NCBI RefSeq assembly: GCF_007990265.1
Contig: NZ_BJWH01000014.1
Location: 44,293-108,292 of the forward strand
Origin: Cellulomonas terrae
GTDB taxonomy: Bacteria; Actinomycetota; Actinomycetes; Actinomycetales; Cellulomonadaceae
Length of the DNA stretch: 64,000 bases
Direction of reading: 5' to 3'
Position 1 is the stretch's first letter. The number at the start of each line of letters is the position of its first letter. The translations under genes were made by a program, and so were the position numbers. The notes under the pieces were generated by a model that saw only the letters and a list, made by a program, of their open reading frames with translations, searched no databases and had not been told where the DNA came from. Below are positions 52,706-61,602 of this stretch, piece by piece.

Positions 52706-53268
52706 ATCGAGGCCGACCAGCGGTGCTCGGTGACGGTCCGCGTCGACCCGTCGGGCATCCGGCCGGAGACCAGCTCGCGGACCACGTCGTCGGGACCGAG
52801 ACCGGCGGACGACAGGAACTGCGCCCGCGCGTCGTCGCCGTCGAGCACCCAGGTGTGCACCTGGTCGGCGCCGTCCTCGCGCAGCGTGTCGACCGCCGCG
52901 GCGAGCAGCCGCGACCCGTGACCGACGCGCTGGTGCGCAGGCTCGACCTCGAGCGCGAGGATCGCACCGCCCGGGGCGTCGAACGGACGGTCCTCCGGGG
53001 TCGGGACCGGCGCGACGGAGACCACGCCGACGACGGTCGGACCGTCGCAGGCGACCAGCACGCGGTACCCCGCTCCGGGCGGTGACGAGACCGCCGCGGC
53101 CCACTGCGCCTCGATGGCGGACGTGTCGAGCATGTCGAGCGCACCCTGACCCAGGACCTCGGCGTGCGACAGCTGCCACGCCTGGACCTGGATGCGGGCG
53201 ATCGCGTGCTCGTCGCCCCGGATCGCGGGGCGGACGGAGACGTCGGCGTTCTCGCTGAACAGGGGCAT
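52702..53268 (-). CDS. GNAT-family N-acetyltransferase
   Basis: 188 residues. VSVRPAIRGDEHAIARIQVQAW opens the GNAT fold. ALEVEPAHQRVGHGSRLLAAAVDTLREDG near 108 is the acetyl-CoA-binding motif (QRVGHGSRLL). The substrate cannot be inferred. ATG shares one base with the stop of the upstream YqhA-type gene (TGATG), so they are co-translated. Confidence 0.88.
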
Positions 53269-53894
53269 CAGAGGACGTGCACCGGGTCGTGGCGGTCGTC
53301 CGTGACCTTGGGCGGGTTGGCGAGCGGCTCCCGGCCGTGGTCGACCGCGGGCACCGCCTTCGGCGGGTGCTTGACCGACAGGTTGTCGATCCACGCCAGC
53401 GCCATCGCGGACACGATGAACGCCAGGTGGATGATCGTCTGCCACAGCAGGGTGTCGAACCCGTCCGGGCGGGCGAGGATCGTGGGTGCCTCGATGAAGC
53501 TCTTGAGGAGGTGGATCGAGGAGATGCCGATGATCGACATCGCGAGCTTGGTCTTCAGGACGTTCGCGTTGACGTGCGAGAGCCACTCCGGCTGGTCCGG
53601 GTGGTCGTCGAGCTTGATGCGGGACACGAAGGTCTCGTAGCCGCCGATGATCACCATGATCAGCAGGTTCGCGATCATCACGACGTCGACGAGGCCGAGG
53701 ACGGCCAGCATGATGTCGGCTTCCTTCATGCCGCCGTGCAGGAACACCTCCTCGAAGATGTGCCAGAGCTCGAGCATGAACTGCCAGACGTAGATCGCCT
53801 GGGCGACGATCAGTCCGAGGTAGAGCGGCACCTGAAGCCAGCGCGACAGGAAGATGAGCGAACCGAGCGAGCTGCGCTGGGCGGCAGTGGCCAC
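53268..53894 (-). CDS. YqhA/TIGR00645-family membrane protein (UPF0114)
   Basis: 208 residues with about four membrane segments. SRWLQVPLYLGLIVAQAIYV near 20, IANLLIMVIIGGYETFVSRI near 80 and LKTKLAMSIIGISSIHLLKSFIEA near 115 are hallmark segments of this uncharacterised family. GTG 53894 has GGAGGA upstream, which fixes the start. The C-terminal tail is His/Pro/Asp-rich. Followed in one-base overlap by the GNAT gene. Confidence 0.85.
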   Translation of the reverse strand: MATAAQRSSLGSLIFLSRWLQVPLYLGLIVAQAIYVWQFMLELWHIFEEVFLHGGMKEADIMLAVLGLVDVVMIANLLIMVIIGGYETFVSRIKLDDHPDQPEWLSHVNANVLKTKLAMSIIGISSIHLLKSFIEAPTILARPDGFDTLLWQTIIHLAFIVSAMALAWIDNLSVKHPPKAVPAVDHGREPLANPPKVTDDRHDPVHVL

Positions 53895-53947
53895 GGGGTC
53901 CTCCGGGAAGATGATGGTGCGGGCGCGCGACTGCGGCGCCCAGCGGG

Positions 53948-53965
53948 GGGGTGTTCCGACACCCC
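53948..53965 (-). terminator. Hairpin downstream of azlD
   Basis: GGGGTGT, loop TCCG, ACACCCC, in the 104-base gap between azlD and the YqhA-type gene. Next to it lies a perfect palindrome ACGGCCG-A-CGGCCGT (53967-53981). The first suits a weak terminator, the second an operator. Confidence 0.4.
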
Positions 53966-53998
53966 AACGGCCGACGGCCGTCGATGGTGCCCATGATC

Positions 53999-54319
53999 TC
54001 AGGGCATGCCGAGTGCCCGGAGCACGGCCGCCGTGACGGCGGCCAGCAGGACGACGACGATGAACGGGGCCCGCAGCGCCAGGGCGATCGCGGCGACGAC
54101 GAGCGCGGGCAGGCGGGCGTCCAGCACGAGCTCGTTCCCGCGGGTGGCGGTCTGCACGGCGACGAGCGCGGACAGCAGGGCCACGGTGACGAGCGCCGCG
54201 GTGCGCGCGACGCGCGGCTCGGCGAGCCAGTGCTTGGGCACCAGGTGGCCGGCGAGCTTGAGCGCGAAGACGACGGCGCTGGCGACGACCAGGGCGATCC
54301 AGGTGCCGACCGGGCTCAT
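53999..54319 (-). CDS. azlD: AzlD-family branched-chain amino acid exporter subunit
   Basis: 106 residues, three to four membrane segments (WIALVVASAVVFALKLAGHLVP, TAALVTVALLSALVAV, ALVVAAIALALRAPFIVVVLLAA). The small size and position directly after azlC are diagnostic of AzlD. ATG overlaps the azlC stop (ATGA). AzlCD exports branched-chain amino acids or analogues. Confidence 0.88.
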   Translation of the reverse strand: MSPVGTWIALVVASAVVFALKLAGHLVPKHWLAEPRVARTAALVTVALLSALVAVQTATRGNELVLDARLPALVVAAIALALRAPFIVVVLLAAVTAAVLRALGMP

Positions 54320-55008
54320 GCGACCGGCTCCGGCTCGCGCGCGACGAGACCCGCGGCGATGGCGACGACGGCGGCCAGCAGCACGGGGATCCCGGCGGGC
54401 ACCAGGGGGGTGAGGGCCAGCGCGACGACGACCGCGCCCGCCGCCACCGTCTGCGCGAGGCGGGAGCCCGGCCCGGTGATCCGCGGCCACACCAGGCCGA
54501 GGAACGCGGCCGCCGCGGCGGCGTCGAGCCCGTACCTCGCGGGATCACCCATCCGGTCGCCGGCGACGGCCCCGACGAGCGTGAACACGTTCCAGAGCAC
54601 GAAGACGCCCACGCCGGTCCACCAGAAGCCGAGCTGCGCGGCGTGGGGGGGCTTGTGCGCGGTCGCGACGGCGGTGGACTCGTCGATGGTCAGCTGCGCG
54701 GCGAGCGGCCGGCGCCAGCCGCGGGAGTCGATCAGGGGCGCGACCTGCGGACCGTAGAGCCCGTTGCGCACCCCGAGCAGTCCCGCGGTCGCGATCGCTG
54801 CTCCGGCGAGCCCGCCCGCGCCGACGACGCCGATGAACGCGAACTGCGAGCCGCCGGAGAACATCAGGAGGCTGAGCGCCATGGCCTGGGGGACGGTCAG
54901 CCCGGCGGCGACCGCGAGCGCGCCGAAGGAGACGCCGTACAGACCGGTGGCCAGCGAGACCGAGACGGCCTGCCGGATGGCGGCCCGTCCTTCGGCGTCG
55001 TGCGTCAC
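54316..55008 (-). CDS. azlC: AzlC-family branched-chain amino acid exporter subunit
   Basis: 230 residues with multiple membrane segments. Family segments: VSVSLATGLYGVSFGALAVAAGL at the start, ALSLLMFSGGSQFAFIGVVGAGG near 43 and QLTIDESTAVAT near 105. GTG start 29 bases after the gabD stop, so gabD-azlC-azlD probably share a transcript. Confidence 0.88.
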   Translation of the reverse strand: MTHDAEGRAAIRQAVSVSLATGLYGVSFGALAVAAGLTVPQAMALSLLMFSGGSQFAFIGVVGAGGLAGAAIATAGLLGVRNGLYGPQVAPLIDSRGWRRPLAAQLTIDESTAVATAHKPPHAAQLGFWWTGVGVFVLWNVFTLVGAVAGDRMGDPARYGLDAAAAAAFLGLVWPRITGPGSRLAQTVAAGAVVVALALTPLVPAGIPVLLAAVVAIAAGLVAREPEPVA

Positions 55009-55037
55009 GCGGGCAACTGTCGCACAGGCGGCGTCGG

Positions 55038-56510
55038 CTAGATCGCGACGTACACGCTGTCGAGATACTCCTCGATGCCGGCCTCGCCGCCCTCGCGGCC
55101 CAGTCCCGACGACTTCACGCCGCCGAACGGGGCGCTCGCGTCGGACACCAGGCCCCGGTTCACGCCGAGCATCCCGGTGTCCACGGACTCCGCCAGGCGC
55201 AGCGCCCGAGCGATGTCCCGCGTGTACGCGTAGGCCACCAGACCGAACGGGGTCGAGTTCGCCAGGGCGACACCCTCGTCCTCCGAGCCGAACGTCACGA
55301 CGGGGGCGACGGGACCAAAGGTCTCCTCGGTGATCACGCGCAGGTCCGCCGACACCCGGTCGAGGACGGTCGGTGCGTAGAAGTACCCGGGGCGGTCGGG
55401 CCGGTCGCCGCCGATGCGGACGCGCGCCCCGGCGTCGACGGCCTCCGCGACGACCTCCTCGACGCGGTCCACGGCCGACGACTCGATCAGCGGACCGACC
55501 GTCGTGCCCTCGTCGGCTCCGTGCCCTACCACGAGCCGGTCGAAGGCCTCCGTGAGGCCCGCGGTGAACTCCTCGGCGACGGACGCGTGCACGAGGAACC
55601 GGTTGGCGGCGACGCACGTCTGGCCGGCGTTGCGCATCTTGGCCTGCACGGCACCCTGCACGGCGGCGGGGATGTCGGCGTCCTCGAAGACGAGGAACGG
55701 CGCGTTGCCGCCCAGCTCCATGGACGTGCGCAGGATGTTGTCCGCCGACGCCTTGAGCAGCGCGGCACCCACCTCGGTCGAGCCAGTGAACGAGAGCTTG
55801 CGCAGCCGCGGGTCCGCCAGCAGGGGACCGGAGATGGTGCGCGCCGACGCCGACGGCACCACGTTGACCACGCCCGTCGGGAGCCCGCGGCCCTCCAGCT
55901 CCTCCCGGATGATCTCCGCGACGTACGCGGTGGTCAGCGGGGTCAGCTGGGCCGGCTTGATGACGACGGTGCACCCCGCGGCCAGTGCCGGGGCGACCTT
56001 GCGGGCGATCATCGCGATCGGGAAGTTCCACGGGGTGATGAGCAGCGCGGGGCCGACGGGCCGGCGCAGGACGAGCTGGTGGTTGGCGCCCGACGGCGCG
56101 CGCCGGGCCAGCCCCTCGAAGCGGACGGCCTGCTCGGAGTACCACCGGACGTAGTCGGCGCCGTAGGCGACCTCGGCACGCGACTCGGCCAGCGGCTTGC
56201 CGCCCTCGGCCGTCACCAGGGCGGCGATGTCCTCGGTGCGGGCGGTGATCGTCTCGAAGACCGCCCGGAGCAGCTCGGCGCGCACCCGGGGAGCGGTCGC
56301 CCGCCACTCCGGGAACGCCCCGTCCGCGGCGGTCAGGGCGTCGAGCGCGTCCTGCTCGCCCCCGTCGGCCACGTCGAAGAGCACCTCGGTGGTCGCCGGG
56401 TCGGCCACCTCGAACGTCCGGCCCGTGCTCGCGGGGCGCCACGCCCCGTCGATCAGGACCCCGGTGGGGACGTGGGCGGCGACGGTGGGGGGCAGGGACG
56501 GCGGCGTCAT
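55038..56510 (-). CDS. gabD: NAD(P)-dependent succinate-semialdehyde dehydrogenase
   Basis: 490 residues, ALDH family. [32 protein letters not shown] near 153-185, general-base Glu in [17 protein letters not shown] near 260 and nucleophile Cys in [16 protein letters not shown] near 295. [11 protein letters not shown] is the GabD-type signature. It converts succinic semialdehyde to succinate, completing the GABA shunt begun by gabT 30 kb upstream. ATG 56510; CATACT lies 7 bases before it and may be a -10. Divergent from thyA. Confidence 0.9.
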   Translation of the reverse strand: MTPPSLPPTVAAHVPTGVLIDGAWRPASTGRTFEVADPATTEVLFDVADGGEQDALDALTAADGAFPEWRATAPRVRAELLRAVFETITARTEDIAALVTAEGGKPLAESRAEVAYGADYVRWYSEQAVRFEGLARRAPSGANHQLVLRRPVGPALLITPWNFPIAMIARKVAPALAAGCTVVIKPAQLTPLTTAYVAEIIREELEGRGLPTGVVNVVPSASARTISGPLLADPRLRKLSFTGSTEVGAALLKASADNILRTSMELGGNAPFLVFEDADIPAAVQGAVQAKMRNAGQTCVAANRFLVHASVAEEFTAGLTEAFDRLVVGHGADEGTTVGPLIESSAVDRVEEVVAEAVDAGARVRIGGDRPDRPGYFYAPTVLDRVSADLRVITEETFGPVAPVVTFGSEDEGVALANSTPFGLVAYAYTRDIARALRLAESVDTGMLGVNRGLVSDASAPFGGVKSSGLGREGGEAGIEEYLDSVYVAI

Positions 56511-56568
56511 ACCCGCCAGTATGTCGTCCGCGGCGCGTCGGCGCTCGGACCCGCCGTCGGCGGCGACC

Positions 56569-56574
56569 TACGAT
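56569..56574 (+). promoter_or_regulatory. -10 element of a probable leaderless thyA transcript
   Basis: TACGAT, 7 bases before ATG 56582. It overlaps the earlier in-frame ATG 56573 by two bases, which argues that 56582 is the true start. Confidence 0.55.
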
Positions 56575-56581
56575 GGCGCGC

Positions 56582-57385
56582 ATGAGCGAGACGCCCGCCC
56601 CGTACGAGGACCTGCTCCGGCTCGTCCTGGAGACCGGCACCCCGAAGGCGGACCGGACGGGGACGGGGACGCGCAGCGTGTTCGGCCACCAGATGCGGTT
56701 CGACCTGTCCGCGGGGTTCCCGCTGGTCACGACGAAGCGCGTCCACCTGCGCTCGATCGTGCACGAGCTGCTGTGGTTCCTGCGGGGGGAGTCGAACGTC
56801 GCCTACCTGCACGAGAACGACGTGACCATCTGGGACGAGTGGGCCGGCCCGGACGGCGAGCTCGGCCCGGTGTACGGCGTGCAGTGGCGCAGCTGGCCGA
56901 CGCCCGACGGCGGCCACGTCGACCAGATCACCGAGCTGCTGGCCAACCTGCGTCGCGACCCCGACTCGCGCCGGCACATCGTCTCGGCGTGGAACGTCGC
57001 CGACATCCCCTCGATGGCGCTCGCACCCTGTCACGCGTTCTTCCAGTTCTACGTCGCCGACGGGCGGCTGTCGTGCCAGCTCTACCAGCGGTCCGCCGAC
57101 CTGTTCCTCGGGGTGCCGTTCAACATCGCGTCGTACGCGCTGCTAACGCACATGGTCGCCCAGCAGGTGGGCCTCGAGGTCGGCGACTTCGTGTGGACCG
57201 GCGGCGACTGCCACATCTACGACAACCACGTCGACCAGGTCCGCGAGCAGCTCAGCCGGACGCCCTACCCGGCACCGACGCTCGAGCTGCGCAAGGCCGA
57301 CTCGCTGTTCGACTACACGTTCGAGGACGTCCAGGTCGTCGACTACCGGTACCACCCGGCCATCAAGGCTCCGGTGGCCGTGTGA
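56582..57385 (+). CDS. thyA: Thymidylate synthase
   Basis: 267 residues. [29 protein letters not shown] near 22-50, [26 protein letters not shown] near 65, nucleophile Cys in [13 protein letters not shown] near 145, and [27 protein letters not shown] near 165-192. Makes dTMP from dUMP with methylene-tetrahydrofolate. The TGA overlaps the GTG of folA, the classic thyA-folA pair. Confidence 0.97.
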   Translation: MSETPAPYEDLLRLVLETGTPKADRTGTGTRSVFGHQMRFDLSAGFPLVTTKRVHLRSIVHELLWFLRGESNVAYLHENDVTIWDEWAGPDGELGPVYGVQWRSWPTPDGGHVDQITELLANLRRDPDSRRHIVSAWNVADIPSMALAPCHAFFQFYVADGRLSCQLYQRSADLFLGVPFNIASYALLTHMVAQQVGLEVGDFVWTGGDCHIYDNHVDQVREQLSRTPYPAPTLELRKADSLFDYTFEDVQVVDYRYHPAIKAPVAV

Positions 57386-57882
57386 GCCTCGCGCTCGTCT
57401 GGGCCCAGACCCCCACCGGGATCATCGGGCGCGACGGCAGCCTGCCCTGGCACGTCCCGGAGGACATGGCGCACTTCCGTGACCTCACGCGGGGTCACCC
57501 CGTGATCATGGGCCGCGCCACGTGGGCGTCGCTGCCCGCGCGGTTCCGGCCGCTGCCCGGCCGCGACAACGTCGTGCTCACCCGGACTCCCGGCTTCGAG
57601 GCCGCCGGGGCTCTCGTCGTGCACGGCATCGACGAGGCGCTCCGGCTGGTCGGCGACCGTGACGCCTGGATCATCGGCGGGGGAGAGGTCTACCGGGCGT
57701 TCCTCCCGCTCGCCGACCGCGTCGAGGTCACCGTCGTGTCGCTCGACGTCGGCGGCGATACCCGGGCCCCTGCGCTGGACACAGGCGCCTGGCGACGGGC
57801 GGGTGTCGACCCCGACCGCGGCTGGCACGTCTCGTCGGCCGGTGGCACGCGGTACCGGTTCGAGTCGTACCTGCGCGCCTGA
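57382..57882 (+). CDS. folA: Dihydrofolate reductase
   Basis: 166 residues. [32 protein letters not shown] at the start, [12 protein letters not shown] near 42, [26 protein letters not shown] near 95. Regenerates tetrahydrofolate used by ThyA. GTG overlaps the thyA stop. Confidence 0.96.
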   Translation: MSLALVWAQTPTGIIGRDGSLPWHVPEDMAHFRDLTRGHPVIMGRATWASLPARFRPLPGRDNVVLTRTPGFEAAGALVVHGIDEALRLVGDRDAWIIGGGEVYRAFLPLADRVEVTVVSLDVGGDTRAPALDTGAWRRAGVDPDRGWHVSSAGGTRYRFESYLRA

Positions 57883-57920
57883 GGGGCGGAACCGCACGAC
57901 GGCAGGCGCGCGCGGGGCGG

Positions 57921-57926
57921 TACCGT
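57921..57926 (+). promoter_or_regulatory. -10 element of a probable leaderless dapA transcript
   Basis: TACCGT, 6 bases before ATG 57933; no Shine-Dalgarno sequence. Confidence 0.55.
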
Positions 57927-57932
57927 GGCCCC

Positions 57933-58850
57933 ATGCCGCGCACCTCCACGCCCACCCGCCCGTTCGGGTCCGTGCTCACCGCGATGGTCACGCCGATGAC
58001 GGCGGACGGAGCGGTGGACCTCGCGGGAGCCGTGCGGCTGGCGAAGCACCTCGTGGACCACGGCAACGACGGGCTCGTGCTCAACGGCACGACGGGCGAG
58101 GCGTCGACCACGCACGCACCCGAGAAGGCGGAGCTGGTCCGGGCCGTCGTCGAGGCCGTCGGCGACCGCGCGTCCGTCGTCGCCGGTGCCGGGTCCAACG
58201 ACACCGCGCACGCCGTCCGCATGGCAGAGCAGGCGGCCGAGGCCGGAGCGCACGGCCTGCTCGTCGTCAGCCCGTACTACTCGCGTCCCTCGCAGGACGG
58301 CGTCCGCCGGCACGTCGAGGCCGTCGCCGACGCCACGGACCTGCCCGTCATGCTCTACGACGTGCCCGGCCGCACCGGCGTGCGGTTCGCGCCGTCGACG
58401 ATCGCGGCGCTCGCGGGCCACGACCGGGTCATCGCGATGAAGGACGCCGGCGGCGACTCGTACGCCGCCGCCAAGTCGATCGCCCAGACGGGCCTCGCCT
58501 GGTACTCCGGCGACGACAGCGCGCTGCTGGGCCTGCTCGCGCACGGTGCGGTCGGCATCGTCAGCGTCGCGGGCCACGTCGTGGGCCGGCAGCTGGGCGA
58601 GATCGTCGCCGCGTTCGACGCCGGCGACCACACGGCCGCCCTCCAGACCTTCCGATCGATCATGCCCGCGATCGACGCACTCAACGGTGCCGGCTTCCAG
58701 GCCGTCGCCGCGAAGGCCGCGCTCCAGGTGCTGGGCGTCCTGCCCGAGCGCTCGGTGCGCCTCCCGCTCGTCCCCGCGACCGACGACGAGCTCGCGCTGA
58801 TCCGCGACGGCCTGCGGGCCGCCGGGCTGCTCGACGTCGTCGTGCGCTGA
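57933..58850 (+). CDS. dapA: 4-hydroxy-tetrahydrodipicolinate synthase
   Basis: 305 residues, TIM-barrel class I aldolase. GLVLNGTTGEASTTHAPEKAELV near 48 with the conserved GTTGE, AHGLLVVSPYYSRPSQDG near 108 with the catalytic Tyr, MLYDVPGRTGV near 140 and the Schiff-base Lys in VIAMKDAGGDSYAA near 170. Condenses pyruvate and aspartate semialdehyde, first DAP/lysine step. Sixteen bases before rnj, so probably co-transcribed. Confidence 0.96.
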   Translation: MPRTSTPTRPFGSVLTAMVTPMTADGAVDLAGAVRLAKHLVDHGNDGLVLNGTTGEASTTHAPEKAELVRAVVEAVGDRASVVAGAGSNDTAHAVRMAEQAAEAGAHGLLVVSPYYSRPSQDGVRRHVEAVADATDLPVMLYDVPGRTGVRFAPSTIAALAGHDRVIAMKDAGGDSYAAAKSIAQTGLAWYSGDDSALLGLLAHGAVGIVSVAGHVVGRQLGEIVAAFDAGDHTAALQTFRSIMPAIDALNGAGFQAVAAKAALQVLGVLPERSVRLPLVPATDDELALIRDGLRAAGLLDVVVR

Positions 58851-58866
58851 TCCCACCAGGAGCCCT

Positions 58867-60552
58867 ATGAGTCACCCGCATCCCGAGCTCACCCTGCCGC
58901 CGGCACTGCCCGACGGTGCCCTGCGCGTCGTCGCACTGGGTGGGCTCGGCGAGGTCGGCCGCAACATGGCCGTCCTCGAGCACGCCGGACGTCTGCTCGT
59001 CATCGACTGCGGCGTCCTGTTCCCCGAGGACCACCAGCCCGGCGTCGACCTGATCCTCCCCGACTTCGAGTACATCAAGGACCGCCTCGACGACATCGAG
59101 GCGATCATCCTCACGCACGGCCACGAGGACCACATCGGTGCCGTGCCGTACCTGCTGCGCCTGCGCAAGAACATCCCGCTGGTCGGCTCCAGGCTGACGC
59201 TCGCGTTCATCGAGGCGAAGCTCAAGGAGCACCGCATCCAGCCCGTCACGCGCGAGGTGCGCGAGGGGCAGACCGCGACGTTCGGCGGCTTCGAGTGCGA
59301 GTTCGTCGCCGTGAACCACTCCATCCCCGACGCGCTCGCCGTCGCCGTGCACACCGCCGCCGGCACCGTGCTGCACACGGGCGACTTCAAGATGGACCAG
59401 CTGCCGCTCGACGGCCGGATCACCGACCTGCGGGCGTTCGCCCGGCTCGGCGAGCGCGGCGTCGACCTGTTCATGGTGGACTCCACCAACGCCGAGGTGC
59501 CCGGGTTCGTCGCGCAGGAGCGGGGGATCGGTCCCGTCCTGGACCAGGTCTTCGCGGACTCCACGAAGCGGATCATCGTCGCGTCGTTCGCCTCGCACGT
59601 GCACCGCGTCCAGCAGGTGCTCGACGCCGCGTACACGCACCAGCGTCGCGTCGCGCTCGTCGGCCGGTCGATGGTCCGCAACATGGGCATCGCCGCCGAC
59701 CTCGGCTACCTCAAGGTGCCCGAGGGCGTGCTGATCGACCTCAAGCAGGTCGACACCCTGCGCGACGACGAGATCGTGCTCATGTGCACCGGGTCGCAGG
59801 GCGAGCCGATGGCCGCGCTGTCCCGGATCGCCAACAACGACCACAAGGTCTCGGTCGGCCCCGGCGACACCGTGATCATGGCGTCGTCGCTCATCCCCGG
59901 GAACGAGAACGCCGTCTTCCGCGTGATCAACGGCCTGACCCGGCTCGGTGCCCGCGTCGTGCACTCCGGCAACGCCAAGGTGCACGTCTCCGGCCACGCC
60001 AGCGCCGGTGAGCTCCTCTACTGCTACAACATCCTCAAGCCGCGCAACGTCATGCCCGTGCACGGCGAGATCCGGCACCTCGTGGCCAACGCGGCGCTCG
60101 CGGTGCAGACCGGCATCCCCGCCGACCGTGTGGTGCTCGCCGAGGACGGCGTGGTGGTCGACCTCATCGACGGTCGCGCCCGGATCGTCGGCGCCGTGCC
60201 CTGCGGGTACGTGTACGTCGACGGCTCGAGCGTCGGGGAGATCACGGAGGTCGAGCTCAAGGACCGGCGGATCCTGGGCGACGAGGGGTTCATCTCGATC
60301 TTCGCGGTGGTCAGCTCCGCCGACGGCAAGGTGCTCGCCGGGCCGCAGATCCACGCCCGCGGGTTCGCCGAGCAGGACGCCGTGTTCGAGGACATCCTCC
60401 CGGAGCTCACCGCCGCTCTCGAGGAGTCGGCACGCAACGGGAACTCCGACGCGCACGTCCTCCAGCAGGTCATGCGCCGCGTCGTGGGGCGCTGGGTGTC
60501 GAACCGCCTGCGCCGTCGCCCGATGATCATCCCGGTGGTCGTCGAGGCCTGA
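58867..60552 (+). CDS. rnj: Ribonuclease J
   Basis: 561 residues. Beta-CASP metallo-beta-lactamase: GGLGEVGRNM near 25, zinc motif LTHGHEDHIGAVPYLL near 78, VNHSIPDALAVAV near 150, LHTGDFKMD near 170, and beta-CASP residues in MCTGSQGEPMAAL near 305 and SGHASAGEL near 377. It has 5'-3' exonuclease and endonuclease activity in mRNA decay and rRNA maturation. AGGAG upstream of ATG 58867. The dapA-rnj-ftsK order is typical for actinobacteria, here with four extra genes before ftsK. Confidence 0.96.
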   Translation: MSHPHPELTLPPALPDGALRVVALGGLGEVGRNMAVLEHAGRLLVIDCGVLFPEDHQPGVDLILPDFEYIKDRLDDIEAIILTHGHEDHIGAVPYLLRLRKNIPLVGSRLTLAFIEAKLKEHRIQPVTREVREGQTATFGGFECEFVAVNHSIPDALAVAVHTAAGTVLHTGDFKMDQLPLDGRITDLRAFARLGERGVDLFMVDSTNAEVPGFVAQERGIGPVLDQVFADSTKRIIVASFASHVHRVQQVLDAAYTHQRRVALVGRSMVRNMGIAADLGYLKVPEGVLIDLKQVDTLRDDEIVLMCTGSQGEPMAALSRIANNDHKVSVGPGDTVIMASSLIPGNENAVFRVINGLTRLGARVVHSGNAKVHVSGHASAGELLYCYNILKPRNVMPVHGEIRHLVANAALAVQTGIPADRVVLAEDGVVVDLIDGRARIVGAVPCGYVYVDGSSVGEITEVELKDRRILGDEGFISIFAVVSSADGKVLAGPQIHARGFAEQDAVFEDILPELTAALEESARNGNSDAHVLQQVMRRVVGRWVSNRLRRRPMIIPVVVEA

Positions 60553-60566
60553 CCGTCCGGTCAGCG

Positions 60567-60598
60567 CGGCCCCGTCCTGCCACGGCAGGATGGGGCCG
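60567..60598. terminator. Bidirectional terminator between rnj and the EamA gene
   Basis: 14-bp stem with one G-T pair, CGGCCCCGTCCTGC / GCAGGATGGGGCCG, loop CACG. It lies between convergent stops. Confidence 0.75.
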
Positions 60599-60601
60599 TC
60601 G

Positions 60602-61522
60602 TCACGTCGGGGTGACGCGCGCGACCTCGTCGGCGGTGGGTGTCGGCTCGTCGACGCCCGCAGCGACCTCACGCGTGCGCCGGGACGCCGCCGCCGAGCC
60701 GATCAGGATGAGCGCGGTCGCGGCGAGCACGGTGAGGGTGATGACCTCGTCGAGCACGAGGGCGCCCAGGGCCACCGCGACGACCGGGTTGAGGTAGGCG
60801 ACGAGGGTGGACCGCGCGGCGCCGACCTCGACGATCAGCCGGAAGAACAGCACGAACGCCAGCGCGGTGCACAGCGCCCCGAGCCCGACGAGGGCCAGGA
60901 CGGCGTCGACCGGCGGCCACGGGTGCGGACCTGTGACGAGCACGACCGGCGCGTACGCGAGCGCGGTGATGCCGAGGCAGGTGGCCGTGAGCGGGATGGC
61001 GGGCACGTCGCGCAACGACCGGTCCGCGATGATCGGCGCGGCCGCGTACCCGAGGGCCGCGAGGAGCACCTGGGCGACGGCCCACGGGTCCCCGCCGGCC
61101 GCGCCCGGGCCGAGCAGCAGCGCGACACCGCCGAGGCCCACGAGCAGGCCGACCCAGCGGATCGCGGCGACGGGACGGCGGTCGCCGACCAGGCGACCGA
61201 GGATCACGGCGGCGATCGGGACGGTCGCGACCAGCAGGCCGGTCGTCGAGCTGGACAGGGTGCGCTCCGCGTTGGACAGCAGGATCCACGGCAGGACGAT
61301 CTCCAGCACCGAGAAGCCCAGCACGGCCGGCCAGTGTCCGCGCAGCACCCGCAGGCCACCGCCGCGCAGCGCGAACGGCAGGAGGAGCAGGGCGCCGAGC
61401 GCGGTCCGGACGAACACGACCATGACAGGTGTGACGTCGGTGACGGCGATCTTGATGAGCAGGTACGGGACGCCCCAGATGATGCCGACGGCGACGAGCA
61501 GGAACCAACCGCGGCGGCTCAC
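60602..61522 (-). CDS. EamA/DMT-family transporter
   Basis: 306 residues with ten hydrophobic segments in two EamA repeats. WFLLVAVGIIWGVPYLLIKIAV opens the first; GPHPWPPVDAVLALVGLGALCTALAFVLFFRLI and STLVAYLNPVVAVALGALVLDEVITL lie in the second. Likely exports an amino acid or metabolite; the substrate is unknown. It starts at GTG 61522 (VSRRGWF) with no ribosome binding site of its own, because it overlaps the stop of a 10-codon upstream ORF. Confidence 0.88.
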   Translation of the reverse strand: MSRRGWFLLVAVGIIWGVPYLLIKIAVTDVTPVMVVFVRTALGALLLLPFALRGGGLRVLRGHWPAVLGFSVLEIVLPWILLSNAERTLSSSTTGLLVATVPIAAVILGRLVGDRRPVAAIRWVGLLVGLGGVALLLGPGAAGGDPWAVAQVLLAALGYAAAPIIADRSLRDVPAIPLTATCLGITALAYAPVVLVTGPHPWPPVDAVLALVGLGALCTALAFVLFFRLIVEVGAARSTLVAYLNPVVAVALGALVLDEVITLTVLAATALILIGSAAASRRTREVAAGVDEPTPTADEVARVTPT

Positions 61523-61551
61523 GAGGGCACCGCGACGAGACGAGAACGCAT
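61519..61551 (-). CDS. Putative 10-residue leader peptide coupled to the EamA gene
   Basis: ATG 61551 opens MRSRLVAVPS and ends at a TGA that overlaps the EamA GTG (GTGA, 61519-61522). TACGGT lies exactly 7 bases before this ATG, as in the other leaderless genes here. Translation of EamA would then depend on ribosomes finishing the mini-ORF. Too short for homology support. Confidence 0.45.
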   Translation of the reverse strand: MRSRLVAVPS

Positions 61552-61558
61552 AGCGCTC

Positions 61559-61564
61559 ACCGTA
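61559..61564 (-). promoter_or_regulatory. -10 element upstream of the EamA leader peptide
   Basis: Minus strand TACGGT, 7 bases before ATG 61551. Confidence 0.5.
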
Positions 61565-61602
61565 GGACCGACCACCGACACCCTGTCCCGGTCGGTCGTG
61601 GG

